Positions 28,565 to 37,561 of a stretch of 64,000 nucleotides of DNA are shown piece after piece. Under the pieces are notes generated by a model that saw only the letters and a program-made list of their open reading frames with translations, was not told the origin of the DNA and did no database searches. The stretch lies in the NCBI GenBank assembly GCA_018139225.1, contig JAGSNX010000005.1, positions 1 through 64,000 on the forward strand. The letters are read 5' to 3'. The position numbers and the translations under genes are program-made. Position 1 is the first letter of the stretch; each line of letters begins with the position of its first letter. The stretch is from Microvirga sp. SRT01 (GTDB lineage Bacteria > Pseudomonadota > Alphaproteobacteria > Sphingomonadales > Sphingomonadaceae).

Positions 28565-29400
28565 GGTGCTGTCAGTCTAACGCGAACTGCTCTCCCCAGG
28601 ATGGATGTCGGGCTTTGAGGCTAGTCGCCTAGCTGGCGAGCACCTGCCACTCCGCAAGAGCTGCGGAGCGTCGTTCGCGGTAAGTCTGTCGGTCGGTGAG
28701 ATGGCGCTCCAGGCTGAAGTGGTTGTGGACGTTGGCGTGCACGGAAGCGAACTTCTGCAGCGTCTTCATCTGCCTGAAGCGTAGCATCGCCCTCTCTCGT
28801 CGTCGGAACGGCAGGTGGGAGTTCTCGACCCGGTTGTTGGTCCAGCGACCGATCTCCTGCTTCTCCGCATTGCCGAGGTCGTTCATGGCTGCACGGTAGG
28901 AGCGCAGGCCGTCCGTGGTGATCGCCTCTGGTGAGCCGTGGCGCTTCAGCGCCTTCTTCATGAAGGTGAGAGCTGCTGCCTTGTCCCTGGTCTTGGTAAC
29001 GTAGCTCTCCAGCACCTCGCCTTCGTGATCTACCGCTCGCCAGAGGTAGACCATCTCGCCATTCAGCTTCACGTACATCTCGTCCAGGTGCCAGCGCCAG
29101 TGGCGGAAGCCACGCATGTGGCTCACCCTCTTCCTCCGCACCTCGCCTGCAAACAGCGGCCCAAACCTGTTCCACCACAGCCGCACCGTCTCGTGGCAAA
29201 TGTCGATCCCACGCTCGAACAGCAGGTCCTCCACGTTGCGCAGGCTGAGCGGAAAGCGGACGTACATCAGCACCACCAGCCGGATCACCTCCGGCGAGGA
29301 GTTGAAGTAGCGGAACGGACTGGCTGGCTTGCGCGGGCGGGGCATGCGGCGCCCTTACAATCCCCGAGTTACCGACGGGTGCATTTGCTTTGACAGAGCC
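28565..29400 (-). mobile_element. Complete IS6-family insertion sequence
   Basis: The element is ~836 bp. Its ends GGTGCTGTCA (left) and GGCTCTGTCA (right, read inward) are imperfect inverted repeats, and it contains one transposase gene on the minus strand. The right flank is a second, diverged IS right end (29401-29484), so this copy sits inside or against an older relative. No 8-bp target duplication is visible, which suggests later deletion or recombination, common for this family. Confidence 0.85.
28629..29345 (-). CDS. IS6-family transposase, full length
   Basis: The 238-residue DDE transposase carries an N-terminal helix-turn-helix (YVRFPLSLRNVEDLLFERGI), the first catalytic Asp in HLDEMYVKLNGEMVYLWRAV, the second in ITTDGLRSY and the Glu in NNRVENSHLPFRRRERAM, all typical of IS6/IS26 relatives. 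It looks intact and potentially active. IS6-family elements move by replicative cointegration and can mobilise the DNA between two copies. Confidence 0.95.
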   Translation of the reverse strand: MPRPRKPASPFRYFNSSPEVIRLVVLMYVRFPLSLRNVEDLLFERGIDICHETVRLWWNRFGPLFAGEVRRKRVSHMRGFRHWRWHLDEMYVKLNGEMVYLWRAVDHEGEVLESYVTKTRDKAAALTFMKKALKRHGSPEAITTDGLRSYRAAMNDLGNAEKQEIGRWTNNRVENSHLPFRRRERAMLRFRQMKTLQKFASVHANVHNHFSLERHLTDRQTYRERRSAALAEWQVLAS

Positions 29401-29484
29401 ACTGGCTGGCTTGCGAGAACGCGGCATGTCCGCGCCGTACCCTGCCCCGATTACCAGCCGGTGCACTTTCTTTGACGAAGCTCC
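29401..29484 (-). mobile_element. Right-end fragment of a second, diverged IS6-family element
   Basis: The sequence ACTGGCTGGCTTGCG ... GGCATG ... GGTGCACTTTCTTTGAC repeats the order of the complete element's right end (29318-29400), including the first codons of a transposase (MPRSRKPAS). It forms the left border of the F420 island. It is diverged from the complete copy, so it is not a recent duplication. Confidence 0.75.
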
Positions 29485-29498
29485 TTATCCCGGCATGC

Positions 29499-30074
29499 TC
29501 ATTCTGTTGTTCTGAGCGCAGGGTCGTCCGATCTTGGCATCGAAGCACGCCACGTTTCTAATCCCTCCGGGTAGTCTGCTGCGGCATTCCTACCGAACGC
29601 CTTCATGCGCAACTGCTCCGAAAGGATACCCGGATATTCGGCGGCAGGCGCGAAGTACAGGAAATCGAGCAGCCGGCTGCCGAACCGCCATTGGCCGTCT
29701 TGCCGGACATAGTGATCATGGTAGCGGGTGGCGCCGAGGAACCCCGTACCCTGCAGACTGCTTTCGACATGGGAGAAGACGATGCCGGTTGCGCTGTTGT
29801 CGTCCTCCAACGTGATCAGATGATCGTGCGTCCAGTGATTGGTGACACCCATGCCCGCATATCGGCTGCTGAAATGGCGGCGGATGGCGTCGCGGCCATG
29901 CGCATCGGTGGCGCCGTTGCGGCTCTGAAAGGTGCCTTCCGGCGTGAACAGCCCGGTCAGCGTATTCAGGTCGCGATCGTCGCACGCCATGCAATAGGTG
30001 CTCACCAGCGCACGGATCTCCTGCTGCGCCTCCACCCGGGCGATCCGCCGTTCCAGCGCCGCGATGTCCGTCAT
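29499..30074 (-). CDS. SnoaL-like / NTF2-family protein
   Basis: The 191-residue protein has the cone-shaped NTF2-like fold pattern: an N-terminal helix (LERRIARVEAQQEIRALVST), DDRDLNTLTGLFTPEGTFQS, HFSSRYAGMGVTNHWTHDHL and HYVRQDGQWRFGSRLLDFLY. Relatives include SnoaL-type cyclases, hydratases and isomerases of polycyclic substrates as well as non-catalytic proteins, so no reaction is assigned. Its ATG overlaps the cofC stop (ATGA), making it the last gene of the fbiC-npdG-LLM-crotonase-cofC operon. That suggests a role on the compound handled by the F420-dependent enzyme. The gene ends 15 bp from the IS border and appears complete. Confidence 0.8.
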   Translation of the reverse strand: MTDIAALERRIARVEAQQEIRALVSTYCMACDDRDLNTLTGLFTPEGTFQSRNGATDAHGRDAIRRHFSSRYAGMGVTNHWTHDHLITLEDDNSATGIVFSHVESSLQGTGFLGATRYHDHYVRQDGQWRFGSRLLDFLYFAPAAEYPGILSEQLRMKAFGRNAAADYPEGLETWRASMPRSDDPALRTTE

Positions 30075-30712
30075 TTGACCACCTCCGTTTGCATCCGGGC
30101 GTTGCCGGGCTCCAGCACCATCGCGAACTTGCGAGGAAGCGCCTCCATCTGCCCCGGCTCATCCACGTCTGCCATCAGTCCCGGGCGGCGCAGCACCGCG
30201 ACGGCGTGACCGGCCTCCCGCGTCGTGGACAGGTGGCGCCAGAAGCTGCCGGCGCCATGGCTGTAGGGGAACAGGCAGGCCGGCATCAGCATCGCATTGG
30301 TGCCGCCGCCCGCCTTGTCCGCCGCGATCACCACCGCACGATCCGATGATGCCGCGGCCAGGAGCGCCTGCACATCGCCCACCGTCAGCTGCGGCAGGTC
30401 GGTGAACAGCGACAATATGTGTGTAGCTCCCCTCGACGCCGCAAAGGTTGCCGCGCAACCCAGGGCATCGTTCAGATCGCTGTCCGCCGCTTCGGGCAGC
30501 GCACGAACGTCGTGTCGACGCGCCTGGCTCAGCACGTCCGGATCGCGCGAGATCACCACGGTGCGCTCGGGAGGGATAACCTGAGCCGCGGTGGTCAGCA
30601 CATGGTGAAGAAAGGCCCGGTTCAGAGCCGCGCGTTGCCAGGCCGGCAGGCACAATCGTGATTTGCCGTCGCGAAACGGCTTGGCAGGAACGATCAGCCA
30701 CAGTCCGTCCAT
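30071..30712 (-). CDS. cofC: CofC/FbiD-type guanylyltransferase of F420 biosynthesis
   Basis: CofC activates a phosphorylated three-carbon acid (2-phospholactate, phosphoenolpyruvate or 3-phosphoglycerate, depending on the organism) with GTP, giving the donor used by CofD. The 213-residue protein has the nucleotidyltransferase N-terminus VPAKPFRDGKSRL (8-20; K11, K17), TDLPQL (104-109) and the family signature GGGTNAM (135-141). Length is normal. It overlaps the SnoaL-like gene and follows a crotonase by one base in an operon headed by fbiC. Which acid it uses cannot be read from these motifs alone. Confidence 0.88.
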   Translation of the reverse strand: MDGLWLIVPAKPFRDGKSRLCLPAWQRAALNRAFLHHVLTTAAQVIPPERTVVISRDPDVLSQARRHDVRALPEAADSDLNDALGCAATFAASRGATHILSLFTDLPQLTVGDVQALLAAASSDRAVVIAADKAGGGTNAMLMPACLFPYSHGAGSFWRHLSTTREAGHAVAVLRRPGLMADVDEPGQMEALPRKFAMVLEPGNARMQTEVVK

Positions 30713-30713
30713 G

Positions 30714-31511
30714 TCACCGGCCCTCGAAGACCGGTGGACGGCGCTCGCCGAAAGCTAGGACCGCCTCCTCATGGTCGCGCGTTTCGTGGGCAAGCGCCTG
30801 CATCGCCGCTGACATCTCCAGCACGGCGGAAAGGCTGGCCTGCTGCGCTTGGCGCATTAATCGCTTGGTCATCCGCACCGCATGCGGCGGGTTGTCCGCG
30901 ATCTGCCGTGCCACGGCGGCCGCGGCCTCCTGCAAGGCGTCGGCCGGCACCACTTTCGACACGAGGCCGCATGCGAGCGCCTCATGCGCGTCGATCATCT
31001 CGCCCGTCAGCGCCATGTGCGTCGCCTTGGAAACGCCGACGATCCGCTGCAGCAGCCAGGCCCCGCCATCGCCGGGCACGATGCCCATCTTCACGAAGCT
31101 CTCGGCGAACTTCGCGCTGTCCGCAGCGATGCGCACGTCGCACATGCACGCCAGATCGCATCCGGCGCCGATCGCCGCGCCGTTGATCGCGGCGATCACC
31201 GGCACCTCCAGATCCTGAAAGACCAGCGGCAGGCGCTGGATGCCGTTGCGATAATTGCGCCGGGTCTGCGCCGGCAGGGCATCACGCAGCCCCCCACCCG
31301 GCACCATCTTCTTGACGTCGCCGCCTGACGAGAACGCGCTCCCCGCACCGGTGAGCACGACGGCGCGGACGGATACGTCGCGGTCCGCCTCCAGCAGCGC
31401 CGCGATGACCGCCTCGATCATGTCTGGATCGGAGATCGGGTTGCGCCGGTCCGGCTGGTTGAGCGTCAGCGTAAGGACATGGCCGTCGCGCCGGGAGAGC
31501 AGGATGGCCAT
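30714..31511 (-). CDS. Crotonase-family protein lacking the hydratase Glu pair
   Basis: The 265-residue protein has the crotonase fold with oxyanion-hole sequences FSSGGDVKKM and GAAIGAGCDLA. The two Glu residues used by enoyl-CoA hydratases are replaced: D119 in GAGCD and F139 in AESFVKMG. An acidic residue occurs instead in GIVPGDGGAWLL (D148), the position used by PaaG/ECI-type enoyl-CoA isomerases. An isomerase or another crotonase reaction is therefore more likely than hydration. It is co-transcribed with cofC and the LLM oxidoreductase. Family certain; reaction inferred. Confidence 0.85.
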   Translation of the reverse strand: MAILLSRRDGHVLTLTLNQPDRRNPISDPDMIEAVIAALLEADRDVSVRAVVLTGAGSAFSSGGDVKKMVPGGGLRDALPAQTRRNYRNGIQRLPLVFQDLEVPVIAAINGAAIGAGCDLACMCDVRIAADSAKFAESFVKMGIVPGDGGAWLLQRIVGVSKATHMALTGEMIDAHEALACGLVSKVVPADALQEAAAAVARQIADNPPHAVRMTKRLMRQAQQASLSAVLEMSAAMQALAHETRDHEEAVLAFGERRPPVFEGR

Positions 31512-31512
31512 G

Positions 31513-32445
31513 TCAGGCTGACGCCTTCACATAGGCGTCGCGCAGTTCGGCAAAGTCGCGGATGTAGTCGAGTTGCGCCTCGAGTGGATCGGGCGGGAAG
31601 CGCAGATGGACGTTGGTCACACCCACCGAGCGTAGATAGTCGATCTCCGCCATCACTTGGTGCCGATCCTTGCCATGGGGATGCAAGCTGATCTCCAATC
31701 CGAGGGTCGCGGGATCGCGCCGGGCCTCCGACATCGCTGCGCGCACGACATCCAGCGCCGCGATCTGGTCGTCGGGCAGCTTGCCCGTTGCATCGTCGAT
31801 GCGGAATAGCGGCATGAACCCATCGGCAAGGCGACCGACACGATTGAGCACGGCTGGCGGCGGAACCGGTGCATCGGTACGGCCGCCGCCCATCCAGATC
31901 GGTATTGAACGGGCCGGCGGCGCCGGATTGACGTTCACGTCGCGCAGATGATGCCAGCGGCCCTCGAACGTCACCGACTCGCCGGTCCACAACTGGCGCA
32001 GCACGTGGATCTGCTCCTCGATCCGCGGCGCGCGTTCCTTGAAGTTGAATTCCATCGCCTCGAACTCGACCGGGTTGTAGCCGATGCCCACGCCCATCAC
32101 GAAGCGGCCACCGCACAGGATGTCGACCTGCGCCGCCTGCTTGGCCACCAGCGCCGTCTGCCGCGCTGGAAGGCCCAGCACACCGGTCATGTATCCCAGC
32201 CGCTCGGTTATCGCCGACAGGTAGGCGATCAGCGTGAACACCTCGAGGAGTTCACTCTGTGCCGTGTACGGCGTCTTGTCGATGCCGCCGTGTTTCTCCG
32301 CGTCCACCCCCACGACATGATCGAGCAAGCGAAGATAATCGTAGCCAAGCCTGTCGGCCTCCTTGGCGAACGGCACCATTGAGGAAAGCCCGCCTGCATG
32401 GACGAAATGATTGCCGTTGACGGTGAACTTTAAAGCATTGCTCAA
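31513..32445 (-). CDS. LLM-class F420-dependent oxidoreductase
   Basis: The 310-residue protein is a luciferase-like TIM barrel: FAKEADRLGYDYLRLLDHVV, then TERLGYMTGVLGLPARQTAL, VAKQAAQVDILCGGRFVMGV, GIGYNPVEFEAMEF and IPIWMGGG. These are hallmarks of the bacterial F420-dependent LLM subfamily rather than FMN monooxygenases. It would transfer hydride between F420 and an unknown substrate, which may be the step that makes F420 necessary here. The TTG start at 32443-32445 (MSNALKFTVNGNHF) is chosen because AGGAG lies upstream at ordinary spacing; the intervening ATG is followed at once by a stop. It is flanked by npdG and a crotonase gene. Confidence 0.87.
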   Translation of the reverse strand: MSNALKFTVNGNHFVHAGGLSSMVPFAKEADRLGYDYLRLLDHVVGVDAEKHGGIDKTPYTAQSELLEVFTLIAYLSAITERLGYMTGVLGLPARQTALVAKQAAQVDILCGGRFVMGVGIGYNPVEFEAMEFNFKERAPRIEEQIHVLRQLWTGESVTFEGRWHHLRDVNVNPAPPARSIPIWMGGGRTDAPVPPPAVLNRVGRLADGFMPLFRIDDATGKLPDDQIAALDVVRAAMSEARRDPATLGLEISLHPHGKDRHQVMAEIDYLRSVGVTNVHLRFPPDPLEAQLDYIRDFAELRDAYVKASA

Positions 32446-32495
32446 GGCATGTCTCCTGCGACGGACGGACGGACGGCCCATGCCGGCCAGCGGGA

Positions 32496-33155
32496 TCAAA
32501 CGGCGGTGATGCGGATGCCCGATCCGGAACTCTTGTACCGACGGTTGATCGAGATCAGCAGCGAGGTCAGCGCCTCGGCCGCAGCGGAATTAACGATCGG
32601 CCCGGCATGGAAACCGCGCATTCCGATCTCGCCGATCAGCGCCACGACCGTGTCGCACGCGTCATTGTCGTCGCCGCACACCAGCACGTCGCAATCGATC
32701 GCATGGTCCAGGTCGATCAGGTGATTCCAGGAGACGTTCTGAAAGGCGGAAACCACCTTGACCTCGGGTCCCAGCAACACCTGGATCGCGGCCACTGCCG
32801 ATCCACCCTCGGGCAGCTGGACGCGCGCCACCTTGGGCGGCACCAGCGGCACCGTCGCATCCACCAGGATCTTGCCCGCCAGTGCTTCCTTGAGCGACAG
32901 GGCCGTGTGCTTCTGACCCTGATAGGGGACGGCTAGCACGACAAGATCAGCGGCAGCGACTGCATCCGCATTGGTGTGGCCGCTCACCCGATCGGCGCCC
33001 ACCTTCTCGTTGAGACGCGCCGCTGCATCGGCTGCCTTGTCCGCGTCGCGCGAGCCGATGATCACGCGGTGTCCCGCATGGGCAAAGCGCGCAGCGAGGC
33101 CGCCGCCTTCCTGTCCGGTGCCGCCGATCACGGCAATAGTACGTTGCTCGGCCAT
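32496..33155 (-). CDS. npdG: NADPH:F420 oxidoreductase (Fno/NpdG)
   Basis: The 219-residue Rossmann protein starts MAEQRTIAVIGGTGQEGGGL, has the NADP-binding GGTGxxGxG loop followed by IIGSRDADKA, and shows the family phrases VLAVPYQGQ, VDATVPLVPPKV and SAFQNVSWNHL. It would exchange hydride between NADPH and F420, supplying F420H2 to the LLM enzyme or recycling it. AAGGAG sits just before the ATG; a longer upstream frame was rejected. It lies 14 bp after fbiC. The name npdG comes from F420-dependent nitrophenol degraders and does not imply the same substrate. Confidence 0.9.
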   Translation of the reverse strand: MAEQRTIAVIGGTGQEGGGLAARFAHAGHRVIIGSRDADKAADAAARLNEKVGADRVSGHTNADAVAAADLVVLAVPYQGQKHTALSLKEALAGKILVDATVPLVPPKVARVQLPEGGSAVAAIQVLLGPEVKVVSAFQNVSWNHLIDLDHAIDCDVLVCGDDNDACDTVVALIGEIGMRGFHAGPIVNSAAAEALTSLLISINRRYKSSGSGIRITAV

Positions 33156-33169
33156 CTCTTCTCTCCTTG

Positions 33170-35581
33170 TCAGCAGGCCGCGGTGGCGAACTGCAGCGGC
33201 GTCAGCGGCGCCGCATTGATCGACTGGTTGCGCCGCCCGGCGTGGGGGGTTCCGTACAGCGTGGTGCGCTGGCGAACGGGCCGACCGACCCGCTCGCCGA
33301 ACGCCTCGATCGCGCGCGGCGACCATTCCTGGCCATGGCTGGCACCCGCGGCGCGCGAGATGCTTTCGTTCATAAGCGTGCCACCCAGATCGTTGACACC
33401 GGCGCAAAGACAGCGCTCCATTCCCGCCTCGCCCAGCTTCACCCAAGATGACTGGATGTTGGGGATCAGCGGCCCCAGCACGAGCCGGGCAACAGCGTGC
33501 ATCAATTCCACCTCGCGGAAAGTCGGTCCGCGGCGCGCCAAGCCTTTAAGGAACATGGGCGCCTCGGCATGGACGAAGGGCAAGGGCACAAACTCGGTAA
33601 ACCCGCCAGTCTCGTCCTGCAGGTCGCGGATCGCCAGCAGGTGCCGCGCGGCATCGCCATGGCCTTCGACATGGCCGAACATGATCGTCGCTGTGGTGCG
33701 CAGCCCGATCTCATGTGCGGTGCGCACGATGCGCAGCCAGCCCGCAGTGTCTAGCTTGTCCGGGCAGATCTGTGCACGAACCTTGTCGTCGAGGATTTCG
33801 GCCGCGGTGCCGGGCAGCGACCCGAGCCCCGCGTCGCGCAGCATCTCCAGATAGCGCCGCTCGCCCATCTCCAGCGTGGCCGCACCGTGCTGCACTTCGA
33901 GTGGTGAAAAAGCGTGCACGTGGATCGAGGGTTGCACTTCCTTGGCGGTCGCCAACACAGCCAGATAATCCCGGCCGGTAAAACGCGGGTGGATGCCGCC
34001 CTGCATGCACACTTCGGTTGCGCCGCGACCCCATGCTTCCGCAACGCGGCGCCCAATTTCCGCAAGCGGCAGATCATAAGGCTTGCCGCGCAGATGCTCG
34101 TGCTTCTTGCCCTTGGAAAAGGCACAGAACCCGCATTTGTACGCACAGATGTTGGTGTAGTTGATGTTGCGGTTTACCACATAGGTGATCGTGTCACCCG
34201 CCTGGCGAGCGCGTGCGGCATCGGCCGCCGCCATCACGGCCGCCGCCGCCCCGCCACGCGCATCGAGCAGCTCGGCGATGTCGCCGCTGTCGATTCGCTC
34301 GCCCCGATCCGCCCGCGCTAGGATCGCGTCGATACGCGGCCCCGCCGCCAGCAGGGTTGGCGCCGCAGGTGGCACGACGATCTCTGTTCCGCCGGGAAAC
34401 CAGCGATCCTGGCGCAGTAGCCCGGCGCCATCACTAGCGCGCAACACGACTGGGGCGACCGCCGGATCGAGCCAGCGCGAACGCTGCGCCAGATAGTCGG
34501 GGTAGACAGGCAGGCGCGGCACCAGCTCCAGTCCGGCGGCGGCCGTGATCGCGGCAAGGCGATCAGCGGCGGGCCATGCCGCTTCGGGATTTACGTGGTC
34601 GGGCGTGACCGGCGACACGCCGCCCCAATCGTCGATTCCCGCTGCCAGCAGTTCGCCAAAGCGATCGAAGCTGAGATTGGGCGGGACCTGCAGGTGAACG
34701 GTGCCGGGCAGGATCAGCCGCGCCACCGCCGCCGTCCAGAGCAGTTCGTCAAATCCTGCGGCGGGCACATCCGCCAGCTTCGTGCCCGGCTTGGGCAGGA
34801 AGTTCTGCACAATGACTTCCTGGATGTGGTCATGCCGGACATGCAGGTCACGGATAGCCAGCAGCGCATCCACGCGCTCGCTGCGTGTCTCCCCGATGCC
34901 GATCAGGATCCCGGTGGTGAACGGAATGGCGAGCGTGCCCGCCTGCTCCAGCAGCGCCAGCCGCCGCTGCGGCGCCTTGCCGGGCGAGCCGTGATGCACG
35001 CCGCCCTTCTGCGTCAACCGCTCCGACGTCGATTCGAGCATCAGCCCTTGCGAGCCCGAGGCACGACGGAATGCGGCAAGCTCGTCCACCGTCATAATGC
35101 CGGCATTAACATGCGCCACCAGCCCGAACTCGCGCTGCACCATGTCGGCCATGGCGGCGCAATAGGCGTTGGTGGTGGCATGACCGAGGTCGGCAAGCTC
35201 GGCGCGCGCCACCGAATAGCGGGCCTCTGGCTGCTCGCCCAGCGTAAACAGCGCTTCGCCGCAGCCCGCAGCCGCGCCGGCAGCGGCTATGCCGCGGATC
35301 TCGTCCGGCGTCAGATAGGCGCGGTGGCCGGGCCGGGGAACCTGCGCGAAACTGCAATAATGGCATACGTCGCGGCACAACCGGGTCAGCGGGATGAAAA
35401 CTTTTGGCGAGTAGGTTATCCGCGTTCCGTGGAAGGCGCGCGCCCGGTCCCAGGCCAGCGCGGACAAGGCGGTGATCGACAGCGGCTCGACGCGCGCCAT
35501 CCAGCTGCCGGTTTCCTCGTGGCCGGCGGCGCCTTCGCAGGGTTCGCCCTGCCCGGCCGATGTTGCTGCCCTTCCGCCCAT
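33170..35581 (-). CDS. fbiC: Bifunctional FO synthase (CofG-CofH fusion)
   Basis: FbiC makes the deazaflavin FO, the chromophore of F420, from a flavin-pathway pyrimidine intermediate and tyrosine. The 803-residue protein contains two radical-SAM domains: CofG-like with [4Fe-4S] ligands CRDVCHYC (C69, C73, C76) and CofH-like with CAYKCGFC at about 478-485, followed by FSKGKKHEH. Actinobacterial FbiC has the same fusion and about the same length, whereas archaea use separate proteins, so the gene's origin may be bacterial exchange. The ATG at 35579-35581 is preceded by CGAGGCG at normal spacing. It heads the six-gene F420 operon and is divergent from the acyl-CoA ligase gene. Confidence 0.95.
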   Translation of the reverse strand: MGGRAATSAGQGEPCEGAAGHEETGSWMARVEPLSITALSALAWDRARAFHGTRITYSPKVFIPLTRLCRDVCHYCSFAQVPRPGHRAYLTPDEIRGIAAAGAAAGCGEALFTLGEQPEARYSVARAELADLGHATTNAYCAAMADMVQREFGLVAHVNAGIMTVDELAAFRRASGSQGLMLESTSERLTQKGGVHHGSPGKAPQRRLALLEQAGTLAIPFTTGILIGIGETRSERVDALLAIRDLHVRHDHIQEVIVQNFLPKPGTKLADVPAAGFDELLWTAAVARLILPGTVHLQVPPNLSFDRFGELLAAGIDDWGGVSPVTPDHVNPEAAWPAADRLAAITAAAGLELVPRLPVYPDYLAQRSRWLDPAVAPVVLRASDGAGLLRQDRWFPGGTEIVVPPAAPTLLAAGPRIDAILARADRGERIDSGDIAELLDARGGAAAAVMAAADAARARQAGDTITYVVNRNINYTNICAYKCGFCAFSKGKKHEHLRGKPYDLPLAEIGRRVAEAWGRGATEVCMQGGIHPRFTGRDYLAVLATAKEVQPSIHVHAFSPLEVQHGAATLEMGERRYLEMLRDAGLGSLPGTAAEILDDKVRAQICPDKLDTAGWLRIVRTAHEIGLRTTATIMFGHVEGHGDAARHLLAIRDLQDETGGFTEFVPLPFVHAEAPMFLKGLARRGPTFREVELMHAVARLVLGPLIPNIQSSWVKLGEAGMERCLCAGVNDLGGTLMNESISRAAGASHGQEWSPRAIEAFGERVGRPVRQRTTLYGTPHAGRRNQSINAAPLTPLQFATAAC

Positions 35582-35851
35582 CAGATCGCCTCGTTCCACG
35601 CGGCCGCCCTGTCGACAACGTCCGTCCGTGCGATAGCATTGGAGATCTGCGACGGCACGCCCACTGTTGCAACAGGCGCCACGCCGTGCAGATCGGCTAC
35701 CGACCAGCAGGTCGGGTATGCTGCTGAATTCGGCGGCTCCGCATCGCGCTGGGTGCCCATCTTACTCTCCTGCAGGCTTTCTCGCCCTTGTCTCTGTATC
35801 CTCTATATAGAACGGATTTCGCAATAGAAAAAGATTCTTGAAGCCGGATCG
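35582..35851. promoter_or_regulatory. Divergent control region of the fbiC operon and the acyl-CoA ligase operon
   Basis: This 270-bp non-coding interval should hold promoters in both directions. It contains the perfect 12-bp palindrome CTGTTGCAACAG (35664-35675), a CTATATAG box (35803-35810) and a TTCGC-N4-GAAAA site (35818-35831) discussed as a regulator site. The AT-rich part lies beside the ligase start. Confidence 0.55.
35818..35831. promoter_or_regulatory. Candidate IclR-type operator in the divergent region
   Basis: TTCGCAATAGAAAA matches 11 of 14 positions of the reverse complement of the palindrome in front of the island's iclR gene (TTCGCAATGGCGAA). It lies 21 bp before the ligase start codon, where a bound repressor could block transcription. 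Confidence 0.4.
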
Positions 35852-37561
35852 ATGATGTGGTTTGCTGGCGACAACGACAAATCAGGCCAACGAGCCGTTG
35901 AGAGGACGCCGGCAGCTGTGCTGACCTATCCGCATTTCGAACCGCATTTCCCGCGTGACCAGTGGTCGTTACCCGCGGTTCTGGAGCACCAAGCAGTGCA
36001 TCGCGCCGACCGGCCCTGTCTGTCGTGGACGGACGTCGGCCGTGCGCACTCCTTCGGGGAAGTGAATAAGATCGCCAACCGCGTTGGGCGCGGCTTTCAG
36101 AGCCTGGGCGTGGCCAAGGGTGACTTCGTGATCCTGTTCCTGCCCAATTGTCTGGAATACGTCTTCGCATGGTATGGCTTGGCCAAGATCGGTGCCGTCG
36201 AAGTGACGATCGGCAACGATTACAAGGGGGAGTTCCTGCGGCATCAGGCCGGCCTCAGCAAAGGCCGCCTCGCCGTCACCACGCCCCAACTTGCCGCACG
36301 CATGGCCGAGATCGAGGACCAGCTGGAAGGCATCGAGCATTGCATTCTGGTGGGCGACGGTACCCCGCCGGCCTTTTCGCGGATCACCACAAGCCGCTTC
36401 GAAGACCTGCCGCAGGGCGACGGGAGCAATCCGGGCATTGAGGTCGGCCCGCGCGACACAGCGGCCGTGCTGTTCACCTCGGGCACTACAGGCCTGTCCA
36501 AAGGCGTGCTCATGGCGCACTCGCAATTCTACTTCTTTGCCGAAGAGGATGTGCAGCTTGTCCGTTTAACCGAGGACGACGTCTACTCGACCGCGTTTCC
36601 GTTGTTCCACGGCAATGCGCAGTTCCTCACGGTTTATCCGTCGCTGATCGCCGGCGCGCATTGCGTGCTGTATCCGCGGTTCAGCGCCTCCGATTTCTTC
36701 GGGCGCATCCGCCGGTCCAACTCCACCGTTTGCAATCTGCTGGGCGCAACCATGGCGTTCATCCTCGCGCAGCCGCCCTCGTCCGAGGACCGTGATCATC
36801 GGCTGACGCGGATCTATGCCGCGCCGCTGGCGCCTGATCTGGCGGAGAAGTTCGTCGCGCGGTTCGGGCCGATCACCTTCGTCGACGGCTTCGGCCAGAC
36901 GGAAATCTCCAACGTGTTCCAGACGCCATGGGGTGCGCCCCGGCCGGCGGGGGCGTCGGGCGTGCTGGTGGACCAATTTTTCGAGATCCGGCTGGCCGAT
37001 CCAGAAACCGACGAGGAAGTGCCGGAAGGCGCGATCGGCGAGTTGCTGGTGCGCCACAAGGAGCCGGGCATCATCTGCAACGGCTATCTCGGTATGCCCG
37101 AGAAGACGGTGGAGACCTGGCGTAACCTGTGGTTCCACACCGGCGACGCGATGCGCCGCGATGCGGAAGGCTGGTACTATTTCGTTGATCGCGTGAAGGA
37201 CGCCCTGCGCCGCCGCGGCGAGAACATTTCTTCGTTCGAGGTCGAGGCGGTGGTTCGCTCCCACCCGGCGATCGCCGAATGCGCGGTCATCGGATCGCCG
37301 GCGGACGAGGCCGGCGGCGAGGACGAAGTGAAGGCGTTCGTGGTGCTCAACGACTGCGCGGTGCTCGATCATCACGATCTCGCCGCCTGGTGCGACGCGC
37401 GCATGCCGTCCTACATGGTGCCGCGCTATGTCGAGGTGATCGATGCATTGCCGCAGACCCCCTCTCAGAAGGTGCAAAAAAAGGCGCTGCGCGAGTCGGG
37501 GCACGGGCCCGGCAACTGGGATCGCATGCGCGCCCGCCAGACCGCAGGAGCCACGGGATGA
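35852..37561 (+). CDS. AMP-forming acyl-CoA ligase (ANL family)
   Basis: The 569-residue enzyme activates a carboxylic acid with ATP and CoA. Motifs: P-loop FTSGTTGLSKGV (208-219), GFGQTE in the middle, HTGDAMRRDAEGWYYFVDR and RRRGENISSFEVE, and the C-terminal catalytic Lys region QTPSQKVQKKAL. The overall pattern resembles CaiC-type carnitine/crotonobetaine ligases, but substrate specificity in this family cannot be read from motifs. It is the first of ten closely packed plus-strand genes, and its stop overlaps the next ATG. The ribosome site is weak, so the true start could be a few codons later. Confidence 0.9.
   Translation: MMWFAGDNDKSGQRAVERTPAAVLTYPHFEPHFPRDQWSLPAVLEHQAVHRADRPCLSWTDVGRAHSFGEVNKIANRVGRGFQSLGVAKGDFVILFLPNCLEYVFAWYGLAKIGAVEVTIGNDYKGEFLRHQAGLSKGRLAVTTPQLAARMAEIEDQLEGIEHCILVGDGTPPAFSRITTSRFEDLPQGDGSNPGIEVGPRDTAAVLFTSGTTGLSKGVLMAHSQFYFFAEEDVQLVRLTEDDVYSTAFPLFHGNAQFLTVYPSLIAGAHCVLYPRFSASDFFGRIRRSNSTVCNLLGATMAFILAQPPSSEDRDHRLTRIYAAPLAPDLAEKFVARFGPITFVDGFGQTEISNVFQTPWGAPRPAGASGVLVDQFFEIRLADPETDEEVPEGAIGELLVRHKEPGIICNGYLGMPEKTVETWRNLWFHTGDAMRRDAEGWYYFVDRVKDALRRRGENISSFEVEAVVRSHPAIAECAVIGSPADEAGGEDEVKAFVVLNDCAVLDHHDLAAWCDARMPSYMVPRYVEVIDALPQTPSQKVQKKALRESGHGPGNWDRMRARQTAGATG

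Noticed and set aside
29499-35581. Nitrophenol/picrate degradation module (npd-type)
   Set aside because: Only npdG and a generic LLM enzyme are shared. No other nitroaromatic-specific gene is visible, and the remainder points to acyl-CoA chemistry.
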